In this document: one piece after another, positions 8,414 to 16,900 of the stretch
How positions within the stretch are numbered: the first letter of the stretch is position 1
How the letters are laid out: each line of letters begins with the position of its first letter
Virus record (IMG/VR): IMGVR_UViG_3300013092_000224
Span: 1-42,947 of that record
Length of the DNA stretch: 42,947 bases
Source of the DNA: a virus
Strand: one strand, 5' to 3'
Translations under genes and position numbers: made by a program
The notes under the pieces: generated by a model
Told to the model about the DNA's origin: nothing
Seen by the model: the letters and a program-made list of their open reading frames with translations, nothing else
Databases searched by the model: none

Positions 8414-8725
8414 TCAGCCAATGTCGGGTGGCTGGGTATTTCCGGTAGCGTCAGAATTTCCATTGCTGGACGGCAGGCCGATTTTTGCACTGGTAGCGAC
8501 GGTGGCGTAAGCGTTGAACACGCCCAGCACAGCGGCAACACCGCCAGCAATGGCAAGAACCTGCTCGTGCGTAATCGCCGGGTGAAAGCCGACCAGAGAC
8601 AGGACGGCCAGTGTGCCAGCCATGACAGCCGCGATGGCGTTACTTGTGAGTTGCGCATTTTTCCACCCCTCGCTATTTTTTAACTGCTGGCCGGCGCTTA
8701 ACGCCTGGATCATTTCGGTAATCAT
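8414..8725 (-). CDS. Putative holin
   Basis: A 103-residue protein with two predicted membrane segments (about residues 30-50, AIAAVMAGTLAVLSLVGF, and 57-75, VLAIAGGVAAVLGVFNAYATV) and a polar C-terminal tail. The size and topology fit class II holins, which open the inner membrane for the endolysin. It overlaps the preceding lysozyme-like gene by four bases (ATGA), a usual lysis-cassette layout. The call rests on topology and position, not on a recognised family signature. Confidence 0.6.
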   Translation of the reverse strand: MITEMIQALSAGQQLKNSEGWKNAQLTSNAIAAVMAGTLAVLSLVGFHPAITHEQVLAIAGGVAAVLGVFNAYATVATSAKIGLPSSNGNSDATGNTQPPDIG

Positions 8726-9138
8726 GTCGTCACTCCTAAAGCCGCCTCAGCAGCAGATTGAATTACTTCGTCTTGATAGATCACTCCGCCGTTTTCATGA
8801 TGGATGATGGCTCGGGTGAGCTTTTCCAGATGCGCGGCATCCGCTCCTAGCGCGAGGTGATCGTCCGGCAAAACACCGACTTCTTGGCTGACCGCTGCGA
8901 TATAGGCCGCTGTATCATTTTCGCCAGGGGGCGCCCAGCGCTCGATCATCTCGCGGATCGTCCACAGCCCGTATTTGCGCTGATAACTGAGCAGGATTTT
9001 GCTCAGCGCCCGGATGCCCCAGAAGGCATTGGTGAAGGTGACGAATGCCGCATCAGGCTGAGCGGTAGCAGCGCCCTGCCATTGCGCCACGCCATTGCGG
9101 ATATTGCCGGGGTTGTTGTTGCGTTCGCCGCGCGTCAT
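8722..9138 (-). CDS. Lysozyme-like protein, candidate endolysin
   Basis: A 138-residue protein that begins MTRGERNNNPGNIRNG, the opening of phage proteins often labelled 'structural protein P5' with a lysozyme-like fold, followed by conserved FTNAFWGIRALSKILLSYQRKYG and WAPPGENDTAAYI. It probably cleaves peptidoglycan at release. There is no signal peptide, so export would need the neighbouring holin. The start at 9138 overlaps the upstream stop (ATGA) and is preceded by AAAGGA; longer readings into the upstream gene are rejected. Confidence 0.65.
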   Translation of the reverse strand: MTRGERNNNPGNIRNGVAQWQGAATAQPDAAFVTFTNAFWGIRALSKILLSYQRKYGLWTIREMIERWAPPGENDTAAYIAAVSQEVGVLPDDHLALGADAAHLEKLTRAIIHHENGGVIYQDEVIQSAAEAALGVTT

Positions 9139-9407
9139 TTGATGTGATCCTTTATCCAAGAAAACACCGCGATCACCGCGCCTATCGTCATGCCAACACC
9201 GGCAACAATGGGAATGATCAACTTGGAGCCGCGCCACAGTGCGGCCAGCTCGTTGATTGCCGGGGCCAACTGCTCCTCAGCAATCAGATGCGCGGAGAGC
9301 TTTTTATCAAGCTCAACCAGCATCTTGTTTTGCTCGTCCAGCCGTTCGTGCAGACGGTCGAACAGGTTATTCTGGTGGCGATCTTCGCCCTCTCGTCGAT
9401 CTTCCAT
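9135..9407 (-). CDS. Coiled-coil membrane protein, possible second holin or spanin-like
   Basis: A 90-residue protein. Residues 1-50 are charged and helical (LFDRLHERLDEQNKMLVELDKKL), suiting a short coiled coil. Residues about 60-84 (KLIIPIVAGVGMTIGAVIAVFSW) form one membrane segment close to the C-terminus. Such tail-anchored proteins are common in phage lysis cassettes and may be holins or antiholins. GGAGG lies about ten bases before the ATG. The stop overlaps the lysozyme gene. Confidence 0.6.
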   Translation of the reverse strand: MEDRREGEDRHQNNLFDRLHERLDEQNKMLVELDKKLSAHLIAEEQLAPAINELAALWRGSKLIIPIVAGVGMTIGAVIAVFSWIKDHIK

Positions 9408-9644
9408 TTATCTTTCCTCCGGGGGAGATTGCAGCCGTAGCCGCTCGGATTCAAAGCTCATGCGGCAATGGTCATGGTCGAAAAAAAAGGCCGCATCAAT
9501 GAGCGGCCTAAGTGTTTTGAAGGGTTGTTGTGCTCTACATCGCCAACAGCGCGAGGAAAATGTTTCGTCAGCCCAGGTTCCGCCGGGCAGAAATAACAAC
9601 AACGCGTTGACCAGTTGGTCAAAAGCGATCAGGATTTGTTTCAT
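9408..9644 (-). CDS. Conserved small phage protein of the lysis region
   Basis: A 78-residue protein opening MKQILIAFDQLVNALL, followed by GGTWADETFSSRCWR and a C-terminal FESERLRLQSPPE. This resembles a short family of uncharacterised proteins found beside phage lysis genes, in which ADETLSAR and ESERxRxQxPPE are recurrent. The start at 9644 overlaps the upstream stop (ATGA); a longer frame runs back into the upstream gene and is rejected. A strong intrinsic terminator sits inside the coding sequence (9481-9509). Confidence 0.65.
   Translation of the reverse strand: MKQILIAFDQLVNALLLFLPGGTWADETFSSRCWRCRAQQPFKTLRPLIDAAFFFDHDHCRMSFESERLRLQSPPEER
9481..9509 (-). terminator. Intrinsic terminator inside a coding region
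   Basis: On the minus strand AGGCCGC (9509-9503), an 8-base loop, GCGGCCT (9494-9488) and an eight-T run (9488-9481). It is a perfect 7-bp stem with a full U-tract, yet it is translated as part of the 78-residue protein. It lies between tail-fibre and lysis genes. Confidence 0.75.
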
Positions 9645-10105
9645 GTCGGCCACTCCAGTGCCGGCAGTTCGGCGATCAATTCCGCGATGGCAGGTGCCGG
9701 CCTCGACCCCGCCAGCACTGAAGCCATGATCTCGAAACACTTGTCCCACGTCGCCTCGCGGACAGCCAGGCAGGTTCTGCCATCTGCACCATAGCGCGGG
9801 TGAGTGCTGGCCGCGTAACTGCATGCACTGACGATGGGCGCAGTGCGTTCATCGCCGTACCCCCTGCTGGCGGCGAAGGCGTCAAGATGCACCTGGACGG
9901 CCTTTTCCAAGCTGGCGACTATCCGATCCGATGACATCTGAAAACGCTCGCCATCCCAAACGTCGCCGGGTAGCGCGTCGGATGTTGCGATAGTGCCCAC
10001 GAATAAAGGAGCGTTTTCGACGATGCTGTCGACCACATTGCCACGCATTACCGCCACCCGTCCGCGCCATCCGGTGTCGGAAACAATCAAGGTATTTTCA
10101 GACAT
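9641..10105 (-). CDS. Tail protein / fibre assembly-like
   Basis: A 154-residue protein. Its C-terminal half (KAVQVHLDAFAASRGY, then SACSYAASTHPRYGADG, REATWD and ELPALEWP) matches a module found at the ends of many phage tail proteins and fibre-assembly proteins downstream of the fibre gene. It probably assists fibre folding or is a minor tail component. The ATG at 10105 shares a base with the upstream stop (TGATG); a GTG one codon earlier is also possible. Its stop overlaps the next start. Confidence 0.65.
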   Translation of the reverse strand: MSENTLIVSDTGWRGRVAVMRGNVVDSIVENAPLFVGTIATSDALPGDVWDGERFQMSSDRIVASLEKAVQVHLDAFAASRGYGDERTAPIVSACSYAASTHPRYGADGRTCLAVREATWDKCFEIMASVLAGSRPAPAIAELIAELPALEWPT

Positions 10106-12201
10106 CACGAAACCCTCATGTAAAGTTGAGTGCCGAGCTTGGTTAAGGATTCAACGGAAAATTGTGCTCGGTCGTTCAGGACGTAATCCCCCGATGTGTC
10201 GAGGACGCCAAATGGTGAAGTCGTCGAACTCAACACTTTTCCGTTGACGATCGATCCCCATTTGTTAAGTTGCTTCAGCGGCGCTTTACGGACGAAGAAA
10301 TTCGTTCCGTCTTTTGACAGTAAATAGTCGCCCGAGTTATTCGCTCCGGCGATGATTGTCGACCCGTCTGACTTCGCCCAGTCACAGTTTGCGAATGTGC
10401 CATTTTTCGGCGCAGCTACGGCCCAGGTCACGCCAAGGTCTGCTGATTTGGAGATGCTGCCATCCTTGCCGAACCTGATGAAAGCACTATAGGCATAAAC
10501 CAGGCCGCGACTGTCGCCTGATCCCGAGAAGGTGCCAACCCCCGTCCAAGCGTTGATTCCGTCGGATGACGTGTACGCTGTTGTTGAGGAACCCCCGTTC
10601 CCTGCCAGCATCATCCATTTTCCTCCGCCATAAGCGACAACATAGGGTGAAGGTATTGGGAAAGTTGAGCCTGCCCACGTCGTAGCGTCCGTTGTATAGG
10701 CGTATCCCGAGTTTGAATTATTTGTAGTTCCGTCTTCGTCGTAGGAGTCTTTCATGGCAAACGCCTTGGCTCCCGCAACGTGCTGGACGCTGGTGTTGGT
10801 GGAGCCGCTGCCAGTTTGAGCCCAAGAAATGCCATCCGCCGTCGTATATATCTGATTTGTGGCACCGCCGACACAGTGTTTTCCGTTGAAGAAAATAGCC
10901 GATTTATATTGAGCGTTTGCTCCAACCCCCGCCGATAACGCGACACAAAGCGCATTGAAGTTCACGCCGTCCTTGGACGCGCCAACATAGGTCACAGGAT
11001 CGCCAAAGTTGTTGTGCTGGACATATGCTGCGCTAATGTAAAGGCCACCACCGTATGAAACGCAGGCGGGCGTTGCGCCGCTCGTGTTCAATGCTTGCTG
11101 GAAATCAGTGCCTCCCCAGTTGGCGCCAGAATTTAGCGACATAAGACCGCCTCCCCATAGCCATACCGCCCCGTTGGTGGCGATTTTCCCTTTAGAAAGA
11201 CCGGCGGGGAATGGAACCGCATACTGGCGGTAGTATCCTGTCAGAGATGTCCACACTGCGGTCGTATTCCCAGACCAGCCTATTCTGTTATCGGCATAAC
11301 CGCTCCCTCCGAGGTAAAAGTTTCCTCCCGCGACACCAATGCCGTAGCAGTAGCCCCAGTAGCCCCACCCTTGCATCGTTGTTGGCAGGGTGTGATTTGC
11401 CCACGTAACACCGTCAGAAGATTTCATTCCATACGTTTGATAACAAGTCGACCCGCTATCCCATGCTATGTCTGTAACGGCAAGGAACACTGACCCATTC
11501 CAGGCGACATATTTCCATGTGTAGGTTGTAACCGATGGCGGGGTAGGCGTTGTTTGCAGCGTCCAGGTAAGCCCGTCGGTTGATGTACGACAGTAAACAC
11601 CTCCCACAATCACGAATTTGCTGCTACCGTAGGCAATCCCGTTGGCGATATTTGTGACGCTCACCGATGACCACGTTACCGCGTCAGTTGATACGGCAAC
11701 AGACGTTGTTCCGTTGACCGCGACATAGCGGGTGCCGTTATGCGCCACCTCTGCCCATGCTGCTGACACCGGCAAGGTTCGCTGAGTCCACGTTACTGCG
11801 TCGGTTGATGTAAAACATTTGTCGCCGTTCGCCTGAAAAACTATAAACAGGCTATTAACAAAGGCACAGGCGGAGGCTTTTGTGACCCCTGCGAGCGCAA
11901 CGAACGTCCATGCGAATGCGTCACTCGACACCACCACCCCGTCAGTGGTCGGGATAACAAACTTCGTCCCTCCGAATACCGGGTTGCTCCCGGTAAGATC
12001 AGGCCGTGTTGCAACGGACTGGGCCATATACGAACCAGCCGGTGCCAGCGGATAGGTCGTCGCCGCGTCAACGACGCCGGTTTTAAGGTAAGTGGAAACG
12101 CCATCGACAATGGTGTTCGGCAGGGCATCACTGTAGATTGGCACTAGCGCACCCACCGGGACGCGCGGGGCGGGTACGATGAAATCGCTCAGGTTGCTCA
12201 T
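10105..12201 (-). CDS. Tail fibre with sialidase-like beta-propeller repeats
   Basis: A 698-residue protein. The first about 60 residues (MSNLSDFIVPAPRVPVGALVPI) form a virion-anchoring end. The rest is a run of roughly 40-60-residue repeats with 'STDAVTW', 'TSTDGLTW', 'SSDGVTW' and 'SKDGVNF' signatures, as in BNR/sialidase-type propellers. The likely role is host-surface or glycan recognition at the tail tip. No Asp-box catalytic set was checked in detail, so an enzyme activity is not claimed. It lies at the usual place for the receptor-binding protein, with a probable assembly protein behind it. Confidence 0.7.
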   Translation of the reverse strand: MSNLSDFIVPAPRVPVGALVPIYSDALPNTIVDGVSTYLKTGVVDAATTYPLAPAGSYMAQSVATRPDLTGSNPVFGGTKFVIPTTDGVVVSSDAFAWTFVALAGVTKASACAFVNSLFIVFQANGDKCFTSTDAVTWTQRTLPVSAAWAEVAHNGTRYVAVNGTTSVAVSTDAVTWSSVSVTNIANGIAYGSSKFVIVGGVYCRTSTDGLTWTLQTTPTPPSVTTYTWKYVAWNGSVFLAVTDIAWDSGSTCYQTYGMKSSDGVTWANHTLPTTMQGWGYWGYCYGIGVAGGNFYLGGSGYADNRIGWSGNTTAVWTSLTGYYRQYAVPFPAGLSKGKIATNGAVWLWGGGLMSLNSGANWGGTDFQQALNTSGATPACVSYGGGLYISAAYVQHNNFGDPVTYVGASKDGVNFNALCVALSAGVGANAQYKSAIFFNGKHCVGGATNQIYTTADGISWAQTGSGSTNTSVQHVAGAKAFAMKDSYDEDGTTNNSNSGYAYTTDATTWAGSTFPIPSPYVVAYGGGKWMMLAGNGGSSTTAYTSSDGINAWTGVGTFSGSGDSRGLVYAYSAFIRFGKDGSISKSADLGVTWAVAAPKNGTFANCDWAKSDGSTIIAGANNSGDYLLSKDGTNFFVRKAPLKQLNKWGSIVNGKVLSSTTSPFGVLDTSGDYVLNDRAQFSVESLTKLGTQLYMRVS

Positions 12202-13092
12202 TTACAGAATCCTCCAGTCAGTGCCATTAAACCAAAGCAAAAAATTTGCACCGGATACGTTGCAGGCCAGATCGGTCGCGCCGCCCATGATCGTTTTGCC
12301 GTTGCGGGCGAGGGTGAGGTTGTTGGTGGCGAAGGTGCCTGCGGAGTCTCGGAAGGCGTAGGCGTCCCCTAGTAGGGGACTGGCCGGTAGCGTTAACGTG
12401 ATCGGCGCGGATGTGGTGTTGACGAGGTTATTGATAGTGTTGACGGCACCAGTTGTCGTGATGTAAGTGATCTTGGCAGCGGTAGGAGGTGACGTTAGGC
12501 TGACCGTCCAATCTGAGAATGTCCCGCTCCCTCCGATACCCGTGACACCGATTGTCAGACTGCCTGTTCCGCTGGTGTACTCCGTGATCTGTCCAACCAT
12601 GTAATTCGTTACGCTGGCGGTGGATGCCATGACGACGAATTGCCCGACTACAAAACTTTTTCCGGTTTGCACCGTGATCGTCGTTGTGCCAAGCGCAATG
12701 GTGTCCGAGGTGGTACTGCTGGCACTGGTGCCTGGGGCATTGATGGCGGTTAATGCACTGGCGGCGGCAGCAGCGGCCTGTATCGTAGCGAGCGCAAGTT
12801 GCGCGGCTCCGTTGGTGGTCGCCAACCCAGCCTGGGTCGTGGCCAGCGTCACCTGCGCTGCGCCGTTGGTCGTTGCCAGGCTTGCTTGGGTGGTGGCAAT
12901 CCCGGCCTGTGCGGTGGCCGTTGTGGCCGCGCTGCTTGCCGTGGTCGTGTTGGCATTGATTTCCCCGGCAACCACATTGATCTGCGTGACCAGCGTCGGC
13001 AGCGCACCGGCAAAAGCGTCGGCGTCGGTGGCGAATGTCGCCGGGCTGGATGCGCGGCTTGGCGCGCTGGGTAGTGCGGTGATCGTGGTCAT
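12202..13092 (-). CDS. Tail fibre-like protein with Ala/Thr repeats
   Basis: A 296-residue protein. Residues about 45-115 are a low-complexity Ala/Thr/Gln helix with an 18-residue repeat, probably a trimeric shaft. The remainder is beta-rich, and residues about 220-296 (ITLTLPASPLLGDAYAFRDSAG and LLWFNGTDWRIL) form a terminal domain often seen at the ends of fibres and collagen-like phage proteins. It overlaps the upstream gene by four bases and abuts the propeller fibre, so the two probably form parts of one tail-tip structure. Confidence 0.65.
   Translation of the reverse strand: MTTITALPSAPSRASSPATFATDADAFAGALPTLVTQINVVAGEINANTTTASSAATTATAQAGIATTQASLATTNGAAQVTLATTQAGLATTNGAAQLALATIQAAAAAASALTAINAPGTSASSTTSDTIALGTTTITVQTGKSFVVGQFVVMASTASVTNYMVGQITEYTSGTGSLTIGVTGIGGSGTFSDWTVSLTSPPTAAKITYITTTGAVNTINNLVNTTSAPITLTLPASPLLGDAYAFRDSAGTFATNNLTLARNGKTIMGGATDLACNVSGANFLLWFNGTDWRIL
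12787..12894 (-). repeat. Two-copy 54-base coding repeat
   Basis: The unit encoding TTQA[SG]LATTNGAAQxxLA occurs twice in tandem at residues 67-84 and 85-102, followed by a partial third copy (TIQA). Copy-number change here would lengthen or shorten the fibre shaft. Confidence 0.7.
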
Positions 13093-13979
13093 GTCAGCCC
13101 CTCAATCTGCATACTGCATTTGGTTTCCATGGTTCCATTCATGGTGATTTCGAAGTCCCTAAAAAACCCGTAAACGATGGTCGGCGTGTAGCCCGCGTCG
13201 CCGATCCACACCACCGGCGTGGCACGGTACGAAGCAAGCACCCGCTGCAATTCGCCGATGTAATAATTTTCAACAAAGAAATCCGCCGTCAGCTTCTTGC
13301 TGAAATTTCGTACCACCAGCGTCGGATTGCCGAAGGTGTCTCGCGTCACCGTGGAGTAATCGACAATGCCGGCCTTGGTTCCCGTCAGCGTGATGCCGAG
13401 CGGACGATATTGCCCCAGGACGATTTCGCCCGCCTTGGCCGTGCCGCCCGTCTTGGTGATGGTGATCGTGACGATCCCCGACAAGTACGGCGGCAAGTCC
13501 AGCAACACCGCGTCAGTGGTGTACAGGATGGGAAAGAAAAGATACTGATACCAATCGAAAGCATTCTTGATGGTGAGATTGAGCGTGTTGTTGTACACGG
13601 TCACGCCGCCATTGGTCATCGTGACATTGATACTGGCGGCATCCATGCCGAGGAACGCGATGCTGTTGATGATCCCCGGCGTCAGCACATACTGGATGCT
13701 GGCGGCTTGGCTGGTCGAGTTGGCCACCGCGCCGTCAAACGCCTTCCAGCGGTTGGTCGAGCCGATCACTTGCCACCACGCGGTCGATGCGGCCGGGTTC
13801 GGCATATTGCCGGTGTTGGCGTTCTGCAGGGACTGATAAATCTTGTGGTCGACGGCAACGATCACCTGAGCGCCGCTGGCGTAGGTCGTGCCAGCCACCC
13901 AGGCGGCATAATCGGTTTCCGGCACGCTGCTGCTGGCGAGCATCGCCGGGGTGATAGCAACGGGATTGATGACTTGCAT
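13089..13979 (-). CDS. Distal tail / tail-tip structural protein
   Basis: A 296-residue protein, entirely beta-rich, with a carbohydrate-binding-like module early on (AAWVAGTTYASGAQVIVAVDHKIYQSL and NTGNMPNPAASTAWWQVI, like chitin-binding-type modules). The rest (DWYQYLFFPILYTTDAVLLDLPPY, LGQYRPLGITLTGTKAGIVDYS) suggests a structural tail protein. It lies just after the tape measure gene, the place of distal tail proteins. The exact counterpart in other phages was not recognised. It overlaps the fibre gene by four bases. Confidence 0.6.
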   Translation of the reverse strand: MQVINPVAITPAMLASSSVPETDYAAWVAGTTYASGAQVIVAVDHKIYQSLQNANTGNMPNPAASTAWWQVIGSTNRWKAFDGAVANSTSQAASIQYVLTPGIINSIAFLGMDAASINVTMTNGGVTVYNNTLNLTIKNAFDWYQYLFFPILYTTDAVLLDLPPYLSGIVTITITKTGGTAKAGEIVLGQYRPLGITLTGTKAGIVDYSTVTRDTFGNPTLVVRNFSKKLTADFFVENYYIGELQRVLASYRATPVVWIGDAGYTPTIVYGFFRDFEITMNGTMETKCSMQIEGLT

Positions 13980-13981
13980 CG

Positions 13982-16900
13982 TTATGTCCTCGTCGCCGGG
14001 AGGCCGTTGTATTCCCAGCGGTCAATCACGCGGGCGATAGCCTTGGTGGTCGGTGCGCTGGCTAACCTCGCCTCGTGTAGCTCTTGGCGCATGGCCTTGA
14101 TCTCATCGATCAGGGCGCTTTGATCCAGCAGCGACTTGCTTTGCGGATTGCTGTAAATCCGGCTGGGGCCGGTGGATTCCAACTCCGGGCCGTTCTCTCC
14201 GACTATGCGCCAGCCGCCTTGGTGGTCGCCACCGGATGCGAAGCCGTAGATTTGGCGCAGGGCGCTGGGGCTTCCGTTGTACCCAACCGCCGCATATATT
14301 CCCTCCGGACTGACCCCCAGCGCGGCGGCGGCAGCATTAAATTGGGCGGTGCTTACCCCGTTTTGGGTGGACTGATAAACCACCTTGGCGGCTGCGACCA
14401 GCGCAGAATCTGCGGCATCGTTGACGTTGACGCCCGACGGGTGCGCGTAGGCGTTTGGGTTTTCTGCTGATCCCGATGATCCCAGGGCGCCGGTAGCGAC
14501 CGCTGCCGTCGCCGCCGTCGCTTGACGAGCCGCTGTCGGGGCAAGACTTAGCGCCGAGGCCAGATTGGCAATGGCATCTCGCACCGACATCACGGCGGTC
14601 GTGGTGCCGTTGGCCGCATCGATCTGTGACTGCGCTTTTGACAGCACGCCATCGAGCCGCGCCATGTTGTCGGCATAGCCGGTTTTGGTCGCGTCGAGTT
14701 GCGCTTTCAGCGCGTCAAGCTGCGCATTCCCGGCAGTCAGTTGGCTCCCGGCGATAGTCGACAGGGCGGTAATGTCGCTGGAGGTCTTGAGGAAGTCGCG
14801 CTGGTAATCGGTGAAGTTTGAAAACAATGCCGCACTCGGCTTGGCGACGATGGCGAGCGAATTTTGCAGGTCTGCCGCTTGCGGTAACGGCCCGCCGGAT
14901 TTGGCGATAGCCAGCGCCGTGGCAATCTGCGCTTGGGCGACGGAGCGTTCAACCGCTTCGGTTCCGGGCATGGCTAGGCTGGAAAGGGCGCTTTTCAGCG
15001 AGGCGGATAGCGCTGACAGATTACTGACCGACGTGGACAGGTTGGTAATGGCCGTCTGGGTGGCCTGTATCGAGGCGTTGTATTGGCTGGTGATGCCGGC
15101 GCGCTCGGCTGCCACCGATTTTTGCAGGACGGCGAAGGCGTCAGAGACCGCTTTGGCGGAGTCCGTCGCGCCGGATACCGCCGACGTCGCTGATCCGATG
15201 GCCGGCGTGAGTTGGGCAAAAACACCCTGGATGTTCATCAGGGCCACATAGGCCGCTTGCCCCGATGCGGTGGATAAATCCAGGCCGCTGACCAATGCCC
15301 TGAACCCTTCCCGCGACCTCGGCGCAGAGACGTTGAGGGAGGCAAAAACCGCGTCCATCTGTTTCCAACTGTTCGCGGCCTGCTCTGCTGTGGTGTAAAA
15401 ATTCGTGTAGTAGGCTTGCGTGATGGATGCCAGATTTTGCATTCCGCCAGCGAGGGCGATCAGCGATTCCCGCGCTGCGGTGGATTCGATGCCGACTGCG
15501 CCGAACGCTCCCCCAGGCTTGCCGAGCAAGTCGAGCAGGTTATTGGTGATGGTGAATTCGTCGGACAGGCGTAGTGCCGTGTCCGCCAGCGATTCGCCGG
15601 TTTTTTGAAACTGCGATAACTCGGGGATGAGTTGCGCGCCCATCGCGTTAGCCAGGTCGGTGAGTATTTGCTTTTGCGCGGTGGCACTGTCGGCCACCTG
15701 GTCGATGGAGAATGTCCAGGCCGAGGTGTCGATGGGTTTCTGGATGATGCCCGCGAGTTTGCTGAACTGGGATTCGTAGCCGGTTGTGACCAGCTTGAAG
15801 GCGTCAAGTTGCGGCTGGGCAAGCGCGGCGTAATCCGTGCCATTGCTATCGCTGCTGAACCATCCGCCGTCCTCGTGCCAATCCCGTGCCGACCTACCGG
15901 AAAAACCGGAATTATTGAATGTGCCTTGTAATTTTCCAGGGCCGCTTTGGCGCTCGCCTGAACCGAAAGCGGCGTCAAAGATTCCACCAGCAACGCCGCC
16001 AATCAATGCGCCAATCGGCCCGAATACTGCCGCACCCACCGCAGCACCGATGGCGGATGTGGTGGTGCCGTCCAGGCCCAATACTTTTTTGTCCCCCGCA
16101 ATGGCGCTGCCGAGGGAAATCCCGGCCAGGCCAGCACCGACATAGGACAGCGCGGTGCCGACCGTAGCACCTAGCTCGGTGACAGCAGCGGCCTGTCCCG
16201 AGCCGGCGGATACAAGTGCTCCGTTTTCATATACCGGCGCCATGAAGGTGTTCGCTGTGCCCAGCCCCAACGATTGACCAACCGACGAGGTGGCTGCATT
16301 GGTGTACATGCTCGACATGCCGCCCGTGAAAGCGTCATAGCCGCTTTTCAGGGTCGAACTGGCGCTCATCCAGCCGCCGATGCCGGTGCCGGATTGCGCT
16401 ACGGTTCCGGCGGCACTGGCTATTCCCGCCACGCCGGAGCCCGTCACTGCCGCGACGATCTGCACCATGAACTTTTGCGCAGCCAGGCGGGCTAGGTCGG
16501 CTTTCAGGGAGTCGATGAAGCTGGTGAAACTCAACTTTCCCGTTTTGAAAAAGTTGGCCATGACATCTTCCAGCCCCTTGAACGCATCCCCGAAAAGGGT
16601 CTGCGCCTGCTTCGCGCCGTTGCTGATGGAATCGAAGTAATCCTGGATGGCGCTACGCTGGCCGTATTGGAATTCCCGGTTTTGCAGGCTGATTTTGGCG
16701 GTCAGGTCGGCAACAGCGAGCGCGGCTTGACGGGCGTCTGACGCCAATTTGAGATTGCTGGGGTCGGCCTGCGCAGCCGCCAGCTTCACATCGGCCAGTT
16801 TTTGAAGAATGGGGATGTTGTCGGCTTCGATTTGCATCAGCTTCTGACGGCCTTCCCATTGGGTAAGGATGCCGGCGGTGACGTCGATGCTGTTTTGCTT

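Noticed and set aside
8365-8658. Possible Rz1-like spanin overlapping the holin gene in another frame
   Set aside because: The peptide has Pro-rich stretches and a Cys near a hydrophobic run, but no good lipobox, an odd basic N-terminus and no partner Rz gene. Most likely a shadow of the holin gene.
12787-12894. CRISPR-like or satellite array
   Set aside because: It is two copies of an in-frame coding repeat of a fibre shaft, with no spacers.
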